NCBI RefSeq assembly: GCF_014302995.1
Contig: NZ_CP060295.1
Span: forward strand, 5,137,501 to 5,201,500
Length of the DNA: 64,000 nucleotides
Direction of reading: 5' to 3'
DNA from: Variovorax sp. PAMC26660
Lineage (GTDB): Bacteria; Pseudomonadota; Gammaproteobacteria; Burkholderiales; Burkholderiaceae_C
Below, in pieces: positions 26,416 to 34,977 of the stretch. The position numbers and the translations under genes are program-made. How positions within the stretch are numbered: the first letter of the stretch is position 1; each line of letters starts with the position of its first letter. The notes beneath the pieces were generated by a model. The model did no database searches. It had not been told where the DNA came from and saw nothing but the letters and a program-made list of their open reading frames with translations.

Positions 26416-27204
26416 ATGAATCAGAGCGAAGGCATCGCCTGGAGCGTGCAGAACGACATCGCCCGCATCGTGCTGAAACGCCCCGAGCGCGCGAACGCAC
26501 TGTCATCACCGAGCGCCCGCGTGCTGGTACAGGCGATCGACGAGGTGCTGGCACACAACCCGCGCGCCATCCTGCTGACTGGCGAGGGCCGCGTGTTCTG
26601 CGCAGGCGGCGACATCGACGAGTTCGTCGCTGTTGGCGAGAAACTGCCCGAATTGGTGGACCACATCCTGGACGGGCTGCATCCCGCATTGCTGCGCCTG
26701 GCGTCGAACCCGGCACCGCTGGTCGTGGCCGTGAACGGATCTGCGGGCGGCGCAGGCGTGGGGCTGGCGCTGTGCGGCGACTTCGTGCTGGCTGCGGCGT
26801 CGATGAAGCTGCGCACGGGGTATGCGGCCATCGGGCTGTCACCCGATGCGGGGGCTTCCTACTTCCTCGCGCGACGTGCCGGGCCCGTGCGGGCGCAACA
26901 ACTGCTGATGCTCAGCGACGCCATCGACAGCCGGCGCTGCCTTGAATGGGGCATCGTCGATGCGGTCTATCCGGATGCCGAACTCGCAGCGGCAGCCGAA
27001 GCGCTGGTGATGCGGCTGGCGAGCGGCGCCAGTGCCTCGTTCGCGGGCATCAAGGCACTGTGCGCCGGCGCGCAGTGCCGGCCGATCGAGGCGCACTTTG
27101 CGATGGAGCAGAAGCTGCTGCGCGAACGTGCGGGCAGCGCGGATGCGCGTGAGGGCGTGGCGGCATTCGTTGCCAAGCGGGCGCCACGCTTCACTGGTCG
27201 CTGA
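26416..27204 (+). CDS. Enoyl-CoA hydratase/isomerase family protein
   Basis: A 262-residue crotonase-fold protein. Oxyanion-hole segments are visible: LSSPSARVLVQAI and ILLTGEGRVFCAGGDIDEF, then APLVVAVNGSAGGAGVGLALCGDFVLAA. The acidic catalytic positions of true hydratases are partly altered (SPDAGASYFLARRAG), so isomerase or hydrolase activity is possible. It follows the acyl-CoA operon on the same strand but is separated by the repeat element, so it may be expressed separately or as an attenuated last gene. Confidence 0.88.
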   Translation: MNQSEGIAWSVQNDIARIVLKRPERANALSSPSARVLVQAIDEVLAHNPRAILLTGEGRVFCAGGDIDEFVAVGEKLPELVDHILDGLHPALLRLASNPAPLVVAVNGSAGGAGVGLALCGDFVLAAASMKLRTGYAAIGLSPDAGASYFLARRAGPVRAQQLLMLSDAIDSRRCLEWGIVDAVYPDAELAAAAEALVMRLASGASASFAGIKALCAGAQCRPIEAHFAMEQKLLRERAGSADAREGVAAFVAKRAPRFTGR

Positions 27205-27210
27205 AGCGGG

Positions 27211-28245
27211 TCAGACGGTGGGCGGCTTTGGCGGCTCGTTGTTGATGCCGCTGGTGCTGCTGCTACTTGTGGCGTTGAAGCTGTCGTCCACAGGCGCCGT
27301 CGCGACGACGGCGGGTTCCTTCTTCTTGAACACCTTGGCAATGCCCCACAGCGCTGCGCCGACCGCCACGACGGCGATCTTCGCGAACTTGGCAAGGAAG
27401 GCCAGGGCCAATGCGAACAGGCCCAGCTTCTTCACGGCAACGCCCGCCACCAGTGCAGCCAGTCCGTAGGCAGCGACCTTGTCGGTGGACGAGTTGAAGT
27501 CCGCGTACTTCTTGCCGTCGTCGTACTGCAGCGCGGCGAGCAGCTTGGCAGCGTCGGGCTTGTACTTGTCGAGGTCGCTCGCGTTGGTGATGAGGTTCAG
27601 GCTCAGGTAACCGTCACGGCCCAGCGCGTAGGTGTTGTAGTTCACACCCTGGTTGCCGTCGGTGCCGCCCTTCTTCTTCGACAGGGCCGACCACACCAGG
27701 CGGTGCGTCTCGGCTTCGTACTGCGGCTTCTGTGCCCAGCCCGTGACCTCGATGCCCGGAATGCCGCGCTTGGCGCGCTCTTCGTTCGCGGCCTCGGTGC
27801 CTTCCTTCAGGCTCTTGAGCAGGTCGTCGGCGTTCCAGTCTTTCGCGTCGTCGTCCTTGATGTAGCCCTCTTTGACGAACTTCACGACAGCCATCCAGTC
27901 GGCGTCGTCGGCGGGGAAGATCACGCCGATGAAGGTGTCGTCGGTGCGGTTGCCCATGCTGCGCATCAACTGCGCGGCGGCGGGTGTCGGCACCCAGACG
28001 TAGCCTGCGGGCAGGTGCAGATGAGCCTGGTCGCGCAGTGCGATCTCGGCGGGGCCGATTTTCTGAACAGCCTTTGCGGCCTTGGAGGCGGCCTCCTGTT
28101 CGGCTTCCAGCGTGTTGGCGGCCGAGATGGCAGCGGCGGTGCTGGTGGGGGTGTCGGACGGCGATGCGGCATGGCCGGTGTGGGCCACGAAAGCGGCGCA
28201 CGCGAGCAGCAAGCCGGCCGTCAAGCGGGTAGTGTGAATACGCAA
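27211..28245 (-). CDS. DUF2167 membrane-anchored protein of unknown function
   Basis: A 344-residue exported protein. A signal peptide (residues 1 to about 26, ending GHAA) precedes a domain with LHLPAGYVWVPTPAAAQLMRSMGN, FIGVIFPADDADWMAVVKFVKEGYI and WAQKPQYEAETHRLVWSALS, which is the DUF2167 pattern. One or two hydrophobic helices at about residues 258-305 anchor it, followed by a Ser/Pro-rich cytoplasmic or periplasmic tail. No biochemical role is established. It ends 6 bp from the convergent enoyl-CoA hydratase gene. Confidence 0.85.
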   Translation of the reverse strand: MRIHTTRLTAGLLLACAAFVAHTGHAASPSDTPTSTAAAISAANTLEAEQEAASKAAKAVQKIGPAEIALRDQAHLHLPAGYVWVPTPAAAQLMRSMGNRTDDTFIGVIFPADDADWMAVVKFVKEGYIKDDDAKDWNADDLLKSLKEGTEAANEERAKRGIPGIEVTGWAQKPQYEAETHRLVWSALSKKKGGTDGNQGVNYNTYALGRDGYLSLNLITNASDLDKYKPDAAKLLAALQYDDGKKYADFNSSTDKVAAYGLAALVAGVAVKKLGLFALALAFLAKFAKIAVVAVGAALWGIAKVFKKKEPAVVATAPVDDSFNATSSSSTSGINNEPPKPPTV

Positions 28246-28298
28246 GTTCTCTCTCCTCGGTTGTTATCGATTTTTCGAGCGGAGAGAGTTTATCTAGC

Positions 28299-28985
28299 TC
28301 AGGTGTCGCTCCATTTGCGAAGCAGGTTGTGGTACGTACCCACCAGCGTGCGGCGTGCCGCTTCATCGGCACCGCTCTGGTTGAGCCGCTGGATCGCGTT
28401 GTCCATGTCGAACAGCAGCGCGCGGTCGCCCGCATCGCGCACCAGGCTTTGCACCCAGAAGAAGCAGGCGACGCGCACGCCGCGCGTGATGGGCGTGACT
28501 TGGTGCAGGCTGGTGGCGGGGTAGAGCACCATGTCGCCGGCCGCGAGCTTCACGGTCTGCATGCCGTGCGTGTCTTCCATCTGCAGTTCGCCGCCGTCGT
28601 AGCTGTCGGCATCCGACAGGAAGAGCGTGGCCGACAGGTCGGTGCGCAGCTTGCGGCCGGTGCGCGGGTCGATGCGCACGCCGCCGTCCACGTGCAGGCC
28701 GAAGCGCATGCCTTCGCTGTAGCGGTTGAACATCGGCGGATACAGCAGGTTCGGCAGCGCGGCGCTGATGAAGGTCGGATGGCGTTCGAGCGCACCCGCC
28801 ACGATGGCCTGGCATTCGTGCGCCACCACCGAGCCTTCGTCGATCTGCTGGTTGAACTTGACCGGCGCACCCTGATGGCCTGCGGTGACACGGCCGTCGA
28901 CCCACGCATCGCCGGCCGCATCGAGGCGCGCACGCACGGCCGCGAGCGCCTCGCGATCCAGAACACCGGGAATGCACACCAGCAT
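28299..28985 (-). CDS. PKHD-type Fe(II)/2-oxoglutarate hydroxylase, PiuC-like
   Basis: A 228-residue dioxygenase of the PKHD/PiuC family found beside TonB siderophore receptors. The iron facial triad is His98 and Asp100 (GLHVDGG) and His161 (TSLHQVTPITRG), with Arg171 as the expected 2-oxoglutarate ligand. YDGGELQMEDTHG is also typical. The upstream receptor gene is in the same orientation with a 27-bp gap, so the two are probably one iron-regulated transcript. The substrate of PiuC proteins is not known to me with certainty. Confidence 0.92.
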   Translation of the reverse strand: MLVCIPGVLDREALAAVRARLDAAGDAWVDGRVTAGHQGAPVKFNQQIDEGSVVAHECQAIVAGALERHPTFISAALPNLLYPPMFNRYSEGMRFGLHVDGGVRIDPRTGRKLRTDLSATLFLSDADSYDGGELQMEDTHGMQTVKLAAGDMVLYPATSLHQVTPITRGVRVACFFWVQSLVRDAGDRALLFDMDNAIQRLNQSGADEAARRTLVGTYHNLLRKWSDT

Positions 28986-29012
28986 GGCGAATCGATCTTC
29001 CCGCCCGCAGGC

Positions 29013-31310
29013 TCAGAGGTGGTAGGTGAACGACACCGTGGCGGCGCGTCCCGAACCCGGCACCGCGCGGCCGCCATCCGATGGAATCAGCGCGTCGTAG
29101 TAATGGCGGTTGGCCAGGTTGAACACGTTCAGGCGGATGTCGTACTTGGGCTGATGGTAAGCCACCATCGCGTCCAGCCGCGCGTAGCCGCCCACCTGGA
29201 CCAGGTCGGTGTTGTTGGCGAAACGCTTCGCGCTGTAGGTGGTGCCGCCGCCGATTTCCCATTCGGGTGTGACGGCGTACGTGGCCCAGAGGCTGGCCGC
29301 GTCCTTCGGTGTGTTGGCCGGCGTCTTGCCGAGCGTGCCGGGCGCGATGCCTTCGATGATGGAGGCGTCCAGGTGCGTGTAGGCGCCGAACAGTTGCAGC
29401 TTGTCGGTCACGCGGCCCGCGATGCCGGCGCGCGCGCCGTTGACACGCACGGTGCCGGTGGCGCTGTAGGTGCCGTCGCTGTTCTGCGAGCGTGCGTTGG
29501 TCTGCGTGATCTGGAACGCGGCCGCCGTCAGCGAGAGGTTGCCGTCGTTCATGTCCCACTTGCCGCCGAACTCGTAGGCCTTGTTCTTCTGCGGCGGCAG
29601 CGGTTGCGTGCTGCCCGTGGTGGCCACCAGTTGTTCGAGCGAAGGGTTGAACGAGGTGCTGTACGACACGTAGTACGACTGCTCGGGTGCCGGCTGCCAG
29701 ATGGCGCCGGCGCGCACGCTGGTGAAGTTGACGGTCTGGCTTTCGCTCGCGAGCGTGGTCGCGCTCGAGATCGTGTTCTGGATGTTCGCGCTGTAGTGGT
29801 CCTGCCGCAGGCCGCCGACCAGCTTCCACTGCGGGCTCAGCTCCAGCGTGTCGTTGAAGTAGCCGGCCACCGTGTTTGCGCTGGCCGTGGCCAGGTTGCC
29901 GGGCAGCGACGGCGCAGTGATCGGCGTGTTGCTCTGGAACGGCGAGAGCAGTGGCGTGCAGGCCGCATAGCCGCTGGTGCCGCCCGCCGGGTTCAGCGCC
30001 ACGCCGCCGCAGGTGCCGTTGCGGTAGTAGGCCTGGTTGCTGTAGGTGTCGTGGCCCAGCTCCAGGCCTACCAGCAGCGTGTGCTTGATCGAGCCCGTCT
30101 CGAATTTTGTGTTGAGCTCGGTCAGGTTGAAGAGCGACTTGTCGTGGATCGTGCGGTCATGGCTTTGCTGGCGCACCCAAAGGCTTTCGAGCGGCAGCGT
30201 GGTGAACGCGGCGGCCGGCACGGCGGTGGTACCGGTGGAGAAGGGCGTGAACACGCCCTTGGCCGACAGCGTGCCGATGCTCTGCGGCGCGGTCTCGCGC
30301 GCGTCGGTGGTGACGTCGTTGTACTGGGTCTGGTTGCGGATCGAGGTGTCGGGCGTGAGCTTGTGCAGCACCACCGCGCTGTAGGCCTGGATGTCGGAGA
30401 TCGTGCGGTCGTCGTTGAAGCCATAGGCCGTATCGCGATCGACCTTCACCGGATGGCCGTTGAGCGGCGCCACGCCGTAGTCGGGCATGTCGCGGTTGTG
30501 CTGCACGAGCGCCGAGAGCGTCACCTGCGTCGGCGTGTTGATGCCGAACTTGACCGAGGCGTCGAGGCCGAAATCCTTCAGCTTGGTCTGGTCGCGCGTG
30601 CTGGCATCGCCTTGCTGGCCCATCGCCGCGATGCGGAAGGCGGAGGTGTCGGACAACGGGCGGTTGATGTCGATGGTCGAGCGCACCAGGCCCGTGGTGC
30701 TGGCCGACAGGGAGACCTCGCCAGCGGGCGTGAGCGACGGCTTCTTGGTGACCTGGTTGATCACGCCGCCCGTGGAGCCACGGCCGAACAGCATCGACGA
30801 CGGGCCCATGAGCACTTCGACCGATTCGAGCGCGAAGGTGTCGCGGTAGTACTGGGCGCGATCGCGTGCGCCATCGAGAAAGATGTCGGTGCGCGCCGAG
30901 AAACCGTTGAGGTTGATGTTGGTGCCGATCTGGCCGCCTTCGGCGCCGCCGATCGTGAGGCCCGGCACATTGCGCAGCGCGCTCGCCAGCGAGGTCGCGC
31001 CCTGCGACTGCATCACGGCCTGGTTGATGACGGTGACGGATTGCGGCGCATCGCGCAGATCCGCAGGCAGGCGGCTCAGCGACGCCGGGTTGGCACCGAA
31101 GCTGGATTTGTCCTGCGCTCCCTGAACCTGCACTTCACGCAGCGTGCCCGGCACCGAAGTGCCCACGGCAGGCGAGGGCGCCGATGCGGCGCTTGGCGCT
31201 GCGGGCGGAACAGCCTGCTGTGCAAACGCGGCGGGCAACGAGGAAAAGAGACCGATGAGGGCAAGGGCAACGGGCGTGCGGCGGCGCATCGGGCGGTAGA
31301 GGCGGGTCAT
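29013..31310 (-). CDS. TonB-dependent siderophore receptor (Fiu/PiuA-like)
   Basis: A 765-residue outer-membrane receptor. The ATG at 31310 gives a signal peptide ending at AAFA (residue 30). A plug domain follows with LPADLRDAPQSVTVINQ, ALRNVPGLTIGG and GRGSTGGVINQVTKKP, then a 22-strand barrel rich in aromatic, alternating strands and closing with VSFTYHL. The pairing with a piuC-like gene suggests catecholate or xenosiderophore uptake as for PiuA/Fiu. Regulation by Fur would be expected; only a weak box-like stretch is visible upstream (31394-31412). Confidence 0.92.
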   Translation of the reverse strand: MTRLYRPMRRRTPVALALIGLFSSLPAAFAQQAVPPAAPSAASAPSPAVGTSVPGTLREVQVQGAQDKSSFGANPASLSRLPADLRDAPQSVTVINQAVMQSQGATSLASALRNVPGLTIGGAEGGQIGTNINLNGFSARTDIFLDGARDRAQYYRDTFALESVEVLMGPSSMLFGRGSTGGVINQVTKKPSLTPAGEVSLSASTTGLVRSTIDINRPLSDTSAFRIAAMGQQGDASTRDQTKLKDFGLDASVKFGINTPTQVTLSALVQHNRDMPDYGVAPLNGHPVKVDRDTAYGFNDDRTISDIQAYSAVVLHKLTPDTSIRNQTQYNDVTTDARETAPQSIGTLSAKGVFTPFSTGTTAVPAAAFTTLPLESLWVRQQSHDRTIHDKSLFNLTELNTKFETGSIKHTLLVGLELGHDTYSNQAYYRNGTCGGVALNPAGGTSGYAACTPLLSPFQSNTPITAPSLPGNLATASANTVAGYFNDTLELSPQWKLVGGLRQDHYSANIQNTISSATTLASESQTVNFTSVRAGAIWQPAPEQSYYVSYSTSFNPSLEQLVATTGSTQPLPPQKNKAYEFGGKWDMNDGNLSLTAAAFQITQTNARSQNSDGTYSATGTVRVNGARAGIAGRVTDKLQLFGAYTHLDASIIEGIAPGTLGKTPANTPKDAASLWATYAVTPEWEIGGGTTYSAKRFANNTDLVQVGGYARLDAMVAYHQPKYDIRLNVFNLANRHYYDALIPSDGGRAVPGSGRAATVSFTYHL

Positions 31311-31537
31311 TCGAGAGGCTTTCCGGAAGGGGCGCGGGCGATGGCGCCCGGGCAATGTGGTGCAAACAAAAGCACCATCGCCGGAAATTCTGACTGCGAA
31401 TCGCTCTTATTTAAAGTGTCTGCCGACCCGGTGTCTGGCATGAGAGACAGCGCTCCATCTTTACCTTGCAGGTCAGGTGGAAGACAGATTTCGATGGGCT
31501 GGCGCCGAGATGCGTTGACGAGCCTGGCGCTGCGGGA

Positions 31538-31960
31538 TTACTTCCAGGGCGTAGGCGGCGGGATCTCGCACACCGGTTCGACATCGATGCTCTTGAAGTC
31601 CGCCGGCGAGACGATCTCCAGGTATTCCATGTCGGGCGAGTAGTCGAACAGGAAGTGCCTGATGCCCGGCCGCTGATGCACCACGTCGCCCGCCTGAACC
31701 AGCGTTTCCTTGTCCTCGTACATGAAACGCGCCCAGCCCTTGACCATGATCACGATCTGGAAGTCCGCCTCGTGGCGGTGCCAGCCGGTGCCCGTTTCCG
31801 GTGCCATGTTGGCCTTGACCAGATGCGCGATGACCTTGCCGTTGGTGGCCTCGGCAATGCCCAGGTCGCGGTACAGGAAAAAGTCGCGCAGGCCGCCTGA
31901 GACGAATTCAGTGTCGCCAGGCTTCACGTGGGAAAACTGGGTGGCGGTACGGTCCAGCAT
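31538..31960 (-). CDS. Cupin-domain protein
   Basis: A 140-residue single cupin. The first cupin motif is in GTGWHRHEADFQIVIMVKGWARFMYED and the second in VQAGDVVHQRPGIRHFLFDYSPD, giving the usual His/Glu metal ligands. A clear AAGGAG ribosome site stands upstream of the ATG at 31960. It is divergent from the arsR-like gene with about 105 bp between starts. The catalytic or binding function is unknown. Confidence 0.85.
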   Translation of the reverse strand: MLDRTATQFSHVKPGDTEFVSGGLRDFFLYRDLGIAEATNGKVIAHLVKANMAPETGTGWHRHEADFQIVIMVKGWARFMYEDKETLVQAGDVVHQRPGIRHFLFDYSPDMEYLEIVSPADFKSIDVEPVCEIPPPTPWK

Positions 31961-32065
31961 GGGGCGGCTCCTTTTCAGGTGGTGGTTGTGTGCTGCGTTG
32001 CAGCACGCATAAAGCGTTCCTGAGATCGCTTGACGCCCCCATCCCCCATCAAGATACTCAACCGC

Positions 32066-32530
32066 ATGGTTCACCCAGAAGCCCCGTCCGACCCGGCCAC
32101 CCTCGACGCCGTCTTCGCTGCGCTCTCCGACCGGACGCGCCGCGCGGTGCTCGAAACCCTGGGCGAACGCAGCCTCAGCGTGACCGAACTGGCCGAGCCA
32201 CATGGCATGTCACTCACCGGCTTCATGAAGCATCTGCGCGTGCTCGAAGACGCGGGGCTCATCTCGCGCACGAAAGAGGGCCGTGTCGTGCGCTGTGAAC
32301 TGTCGGCGCGGCCCATGCAGGAGGCCGCCGTGTGGTTGTCGCGCTACGAGAAATTCTGGACCGGCCGCCTCGATGCGCTGGCGCGCTTTCTCTATCACCA
32401 AGAGGAGACCGAATGGCGAACCCTGCCAACAGAGGAGCCGAAGAAGAGCGCCCCTCGCTCACCCTCCGCCGGCACTATCGCGTCTCGCCCGACAAAGTCT
32501 GGCGCGCGTGGACCGACCCGCAAGCGCTGA
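32066..32530 (+). CDS. ArsR-family regulator with out-of-frame C-terminal extension
   Basis: A 154-residue winged-helix repressor: FAALSDRTRRAVLETLGERSLSVTELAEPHGMSLTGFMKHLRVLEDAGLI, then a wing RTKEGRVVRCEL and AVWLSRYEKFWTGRLDALARFLYHQ. It lacks the metal-binding cysteines of true ArsR. The family normally ends near residue 115; here the frame runs on for about 39 residues through the first 118 bp of the next gene, and that tail is low-complexity (Lys, Pro, Ser, Arg). ArsR/AHSA1 gene pairs are common, and the pair probably responds to a small ligand or stress. Confidence 0.85.
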   Translation: MVHPEAPSDPATLDAVFAALSDRTRRAVLETLGERSLSVTELAEPHGMSLTGFMKHLRVLEDAGLISRTKEGRVVRCELSARPMQEAAVWLSRYEKFWTGRLDALARFLYHQEETEWRTLPTEEPKKSAPRSPSAGTIASRPTKSGARGPTRKR

Positions 32531-32889
32531 AGCTCTGGTTCGGCCCCGAGGAAATCGTCTCGGTGCCGCTGGCCGAAGTCGACCTGCGCGTCGGAGGACG
32601 TTTCCGCGTCGCCATGCGCGCGGCCGATGGCGAAACGCACGACGTGAGCGGCACCTACCTGGAGCTTGTGCCCAACCGCAAGCTGGTTTTCAGCTGGGCA
32701 TGGCGCAGCACGCCAGAGCGCGAGTCGCGCGTCACGGTGAGGATCGAGCCCGACGCCGAAGGCTGCGAGCTGGTGCTGATGCACGAGCAGTTCTTCGACG
32801 CAGCGGCACGCGACGGGCACAACCACGGCTGGACCGGCTCCCTCGTCAAGCTCGAAGGCTGGCTTGGCCAAGGCAACGGGGCTGCATGA
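32413..32889 (+). CDS. SRPBCC/AHSA1-domain protein
   Basis: A 158-residue START-like ligand-binding protein: LRRHYRVSPDKVWRAWTDPQALKLWFGP, VGGRFRVAMRAADGETHDVSGTYLELVPNRKLVFSWAW and the C-terminal GHNHGWTGSLVKLEGWL. The ATG at 32413 is preceded by GAGGAG. It overlaps arsR by 118 bp in another frame, and its stop overlaps the sigma-factor start (ATGA). The role is probably ligand binding linked to the adjacent regulators; no enzyme activity can be assigned. Confidence 0.9.
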   Translation: MANPANRGAEEERPSLTLRRHYRVSPDKVWRAWTDPQALKLWFGPEEIVSVPLAEVDLRVGGRFRVAMRAADGETHDVSGTYLELVPNRKLVFSWAWRSTPERESRVTVRIEPDAEGCELVLMHEQFFDAAARDGHNHGWTGSLVKLEGWLGQGNGAA

Positions 32890-34130
32890 CGGCATCGATT
32901 GCCGACGGCGTCGATGCGATCTACCGCACCGAGTCGCGCCGCATCTTCGCCACGCTGGTGCGCCTGCTCGGCGATTTCGACCTGGCCGAAGAAGCGCTGC
33001 ACGATGCCTTTCGCAGCGCGCTGGAGCAATGGCCGCGCGACGGCCTGCCCGCGAACCCGCGCGCCTGGCTGGTGTCGGCCGGGCGCTTCAAGTCCATCGA
33101 CGGCATCCGGCGGCAAGCACGCTTCACCGCCTGGGACGATGCGGCCGAGCACACCGCCGCACTCGCCGACCCCGCGCCCGCCTGGGACGACGACACCGAA
33201 GACCTGGAAGACGACCGACTGCGCCTGGTCTTCACCTGCTGCCACCCGGCGCTAGCGCCCGATGCACAAGTCGCGCTCACGCTGCGCGAGGTCTGCGGCC
33301 TGGCCACTGAGGAAATCGCGCGCGCCTTCCTCGTGCCGGCACCCACGGTCGCGCAGCGCATCGTGCGCGCCAAGGCACGCATTCGCGATGCCCGCATCCC
33401 GTACCAGGTGCCCGCGCTGGCCGAGTTGACCGAGCGACTCGATGCGGTGCTGCGCGTGGTCTACCTCGTGTTCAACGAGGGCTACGCGGCGTCGTCAGGC
33501 GACAGCCTCACGCGCGCCGATCTTTCGGTGGAAGCGATCCGGCTGGGCCGCCTGCTGATCGACCTGCTGCCCGACCCCGAGGCACTGGGCCTGCTGGCGT
33601 TGATGCTGCTGCACGACTCCCGCCGCGCCGCGCGCACCTCGCCCGAGGGCGACATCGTGCTGCTCGATGCGCAAGACCGCAGCCTCTGGCACCGCGGCCA
33701 GATCGAGGAGGGCGCGGCGCTGGTCGAACGCGCACTGCTGTCCCGCCGCTTCGGCCCCTACACGCTGCAGGCCGCCATTGCCGCCGTGCATGCCGAAGCC
33801 AGCGGACCCGGCGCCACCGACTGGCCGCAGATCGTCGGGCTCTACGACGTGCTGCTGCGGCTCGACCCCTCGCCCGTGGCCGAACTGAACCGCGCCGCCG
33901 CCATCGCGATGCGCGACGGCCCGGCGGCCGGCTTGGCGCTGATCGACGCGCTGCTCGCGCGCGGCGAACTCGCCGACTACCACCTGGCGCACGGCGCGCG
34001 TGCCGAACTGTGCCGCCGCCTCGGCCGTATCGACGATGCGCGCGCCGCCTACGGGCGTGCCCTGTCGCTGGCTCGCCAGTTGCCCGAGCGGCAATTCCTG
34101 GAACGGCAACTGGCGTCGTTGCCGTCTTAG
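32886..34130 (+). CDS. ECF42-type RNA polymerase sigma factor with C-terminal extension
   Basis: A 414-residue ECF sigma factor. Regions 2 and 4 occupy the first 175 residues (FATLVRLLGDFDLAEEALHDAFRSALEQWP and LTLREVCGLATEEIARAFLVPAPTVAQRIVRAK). The remaining 240 residues form a helical, TPR-like domain (LLIDLLPDPEALGLLALMLLHDSRR, VAELNRAAAIAMRDGP) that defines the ECF42 group. These sigma factors have no anti-sigma gene and are typically encoded with YCII/DGPF proteins, as here. It overlaps the AHSA1 stop (ATGA). A TGTCGA-N17-CGA promoter follows at 34159. Confidence 0.92.
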   Translation: MTASIADGVDAIYRTESRRIFATLVRLLGDFDLAEEALHDAFRSALEQWPRDGLPANPRAWLVSAGRFKSIDGIRRQARFTAWDDAAEHTAALADPAPAWDDDTEDLEDDRLRLVFTCCHPALAPDAQVALTLREVCGLATEEIARAFLVPAPTVAQRIVRAKARIRDARIPYQVPALAELTERLDAVLRVVYLVFNEGYAASSGDSLTRADLSVEAIRLGRLLIDLLPDPEALGLLALMLLHDSRRAARTSPEGDIVLLDAQDRSLWHRGQIEEGAALVERALLSRRFGPYTLQAAIAAVHAEASGPGATDWPQIVGLYDVLLRLDPSPVAELNRAAAIAMRDGPAAGLALIDALLARGELADYHLAHGARAELCRRLGRIDDARAAYGRALSLARQLPERQFLERQLASLPS

Positions 34131-34158
34131 AAATTTTTTGACACCCATCGCGCCGACT

Positions 34159-34186
34159 TGTCGATTTCGGCGACGGCCAATCGACC
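34159..34186 (+). promoter_or_regulatory. Candidate ECF42-dependent promoter of the DGPF operon
   Basis: TGTCGA at 34159-34164 and CGACC from 34182 are 17 bp apart, in the 92-bp gap between the sigma-factor gene and the first YCII gene. I recall TGTCGA (-35) and CGA/TC (-10) as the described ECF42 promoter elements. The predicted start lies near 34191, leaving an untranslated leader of about 30 nt with an AGGAG site. Confidence 0.6.
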
Positions 34187-34222
34187 ACTGGTGTCCACAT
34201 TCAATCTGCAAGGAGATTCCGC

Positions 34223-34594
34223 ATGAAATACCTCTGCCTCGTTTTTTGCGACGAAGCGGTGATCCGCGCGCTGCCACCCGATGAACTCAAGGCACTGAAC
34301 GAACAATCCATGGCCTACGACCGCGAGCTTGAGAAGAGCGGGCACTTCATCACCGCCGAGGCGCTGGGGTCGGTCAAGTCCGCCAAGGTCGTGCAGGTGC
34401 GCAACGGCAAGCGCTCGCATGTCGACGGCCCGTACGCGGAGGCGCGCGAGCAGCTCGGCGGCTTCATCCTGATCGACGCCCGCGACCTGAACGCCGCGAT
34501 CCAGATCGCGGGCCACATCCCGATGGCGCGCTACGGCGCCATCGAGGTCCGGCCCATCGAAATCATCGGAAAGACAGAGGGGAATGCCGCATGA
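34223..34594 (+). CDS. YCII/DGPF-domain protein, first copy
   Basis: A 123-residue protein of the YCII-related (DGPF) family, named for the motif seen here as VDGPYAEAREQLGGF. The start MKYLCLVFCDEAVI and the end HIPMARYGAIEVRPIE are typical. The family forms alpha/beta ferredoxin-like dimers; function in ECF42 systems is unknown. Ribosome site AAGGAG is 7 bp before the ATG. It overlaps the next copy by 4 bp (ATGA), so both are made together. Confidence 0.9.
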   Translation: MKYLCLVFCDEAVIRALPPDELKALNEQSMAYDRELEKSGHFITAEALGSVKSAKVVQVRNGKRSHVDGPYAEAREQLGGFILIDARDLNAAIQIAGHIPMARYGAIEVRPIEIIGKTEGNAA

Positions 34595-34977
34595 GATACC
34601 TTTGCCTGATCTACGGAACCGAAGACCAGACGAGCCACCTCTCGCCTGAAGAAATGGACATGTACATCAACGAACACATCGACTACGACGCGCAGTTGCA
34701 CGACCGCGGCAAGCTCGTCGTTTCAGAGGCGCTGCAGAGCGCTGACACGGCGACCACCGTGCGCATGCGCGGCAACAAGCTGTCCGTCACCGACGGCCCC
34801 TTCGCCGAAACCAGCGAGCAGCTCGGTGGCTTCTATCTGGTCGAGGCCGACAGCGAAGAAGAAGCGCTGCAGCTCGCGGCCGGCATTCCTTCGGCGCGCT
34901 TCAGCAGCATCGAGGTGCGGCCGGTCAAGTCGTTCGCCCGCAGCCAGGGCGAGCAGGGCAGCGAGGGAGGTCGATGA
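34591..34977 (+). CDS. YCII/DGPF-domain protein, second copy
   Basis: A 128-residue paralogue of the preceding protein: MRYLCLIYGTEDQTSHLSPEE at the start, TDGPFAETSEQLGGFYLVEADS as the DGPF motif, and IPSARFSSIEVRPVKSF near the end. The two copies may form a heterodimer. It overlaps the upstream copy and the downstream efflux gene by 4 bp each, so the sigma factor, DGPF pair and pump look like one functional unit. Confidence 0.9.
   Translation: MRYLCLIYGTEDQTSHLSPEEMDMYINEHIDYDAQLHDRGKLVVSEALQSADTATTVRMRGNKLSVTDGPFAETSEQLGGFYLVEADSEEEALQLAAGIPSARFSSIEVRPVKSFARSQGEQGSEGGR

Noticed and set aside
31394..31412. Possible Fur box upstream of the TonB receptor (CTGCGAATCGCTCTTATTT)
   Set aside because: Match to the 19-bp Fur consensus is too weak to list as a site, although iron control of the receptor is likely.
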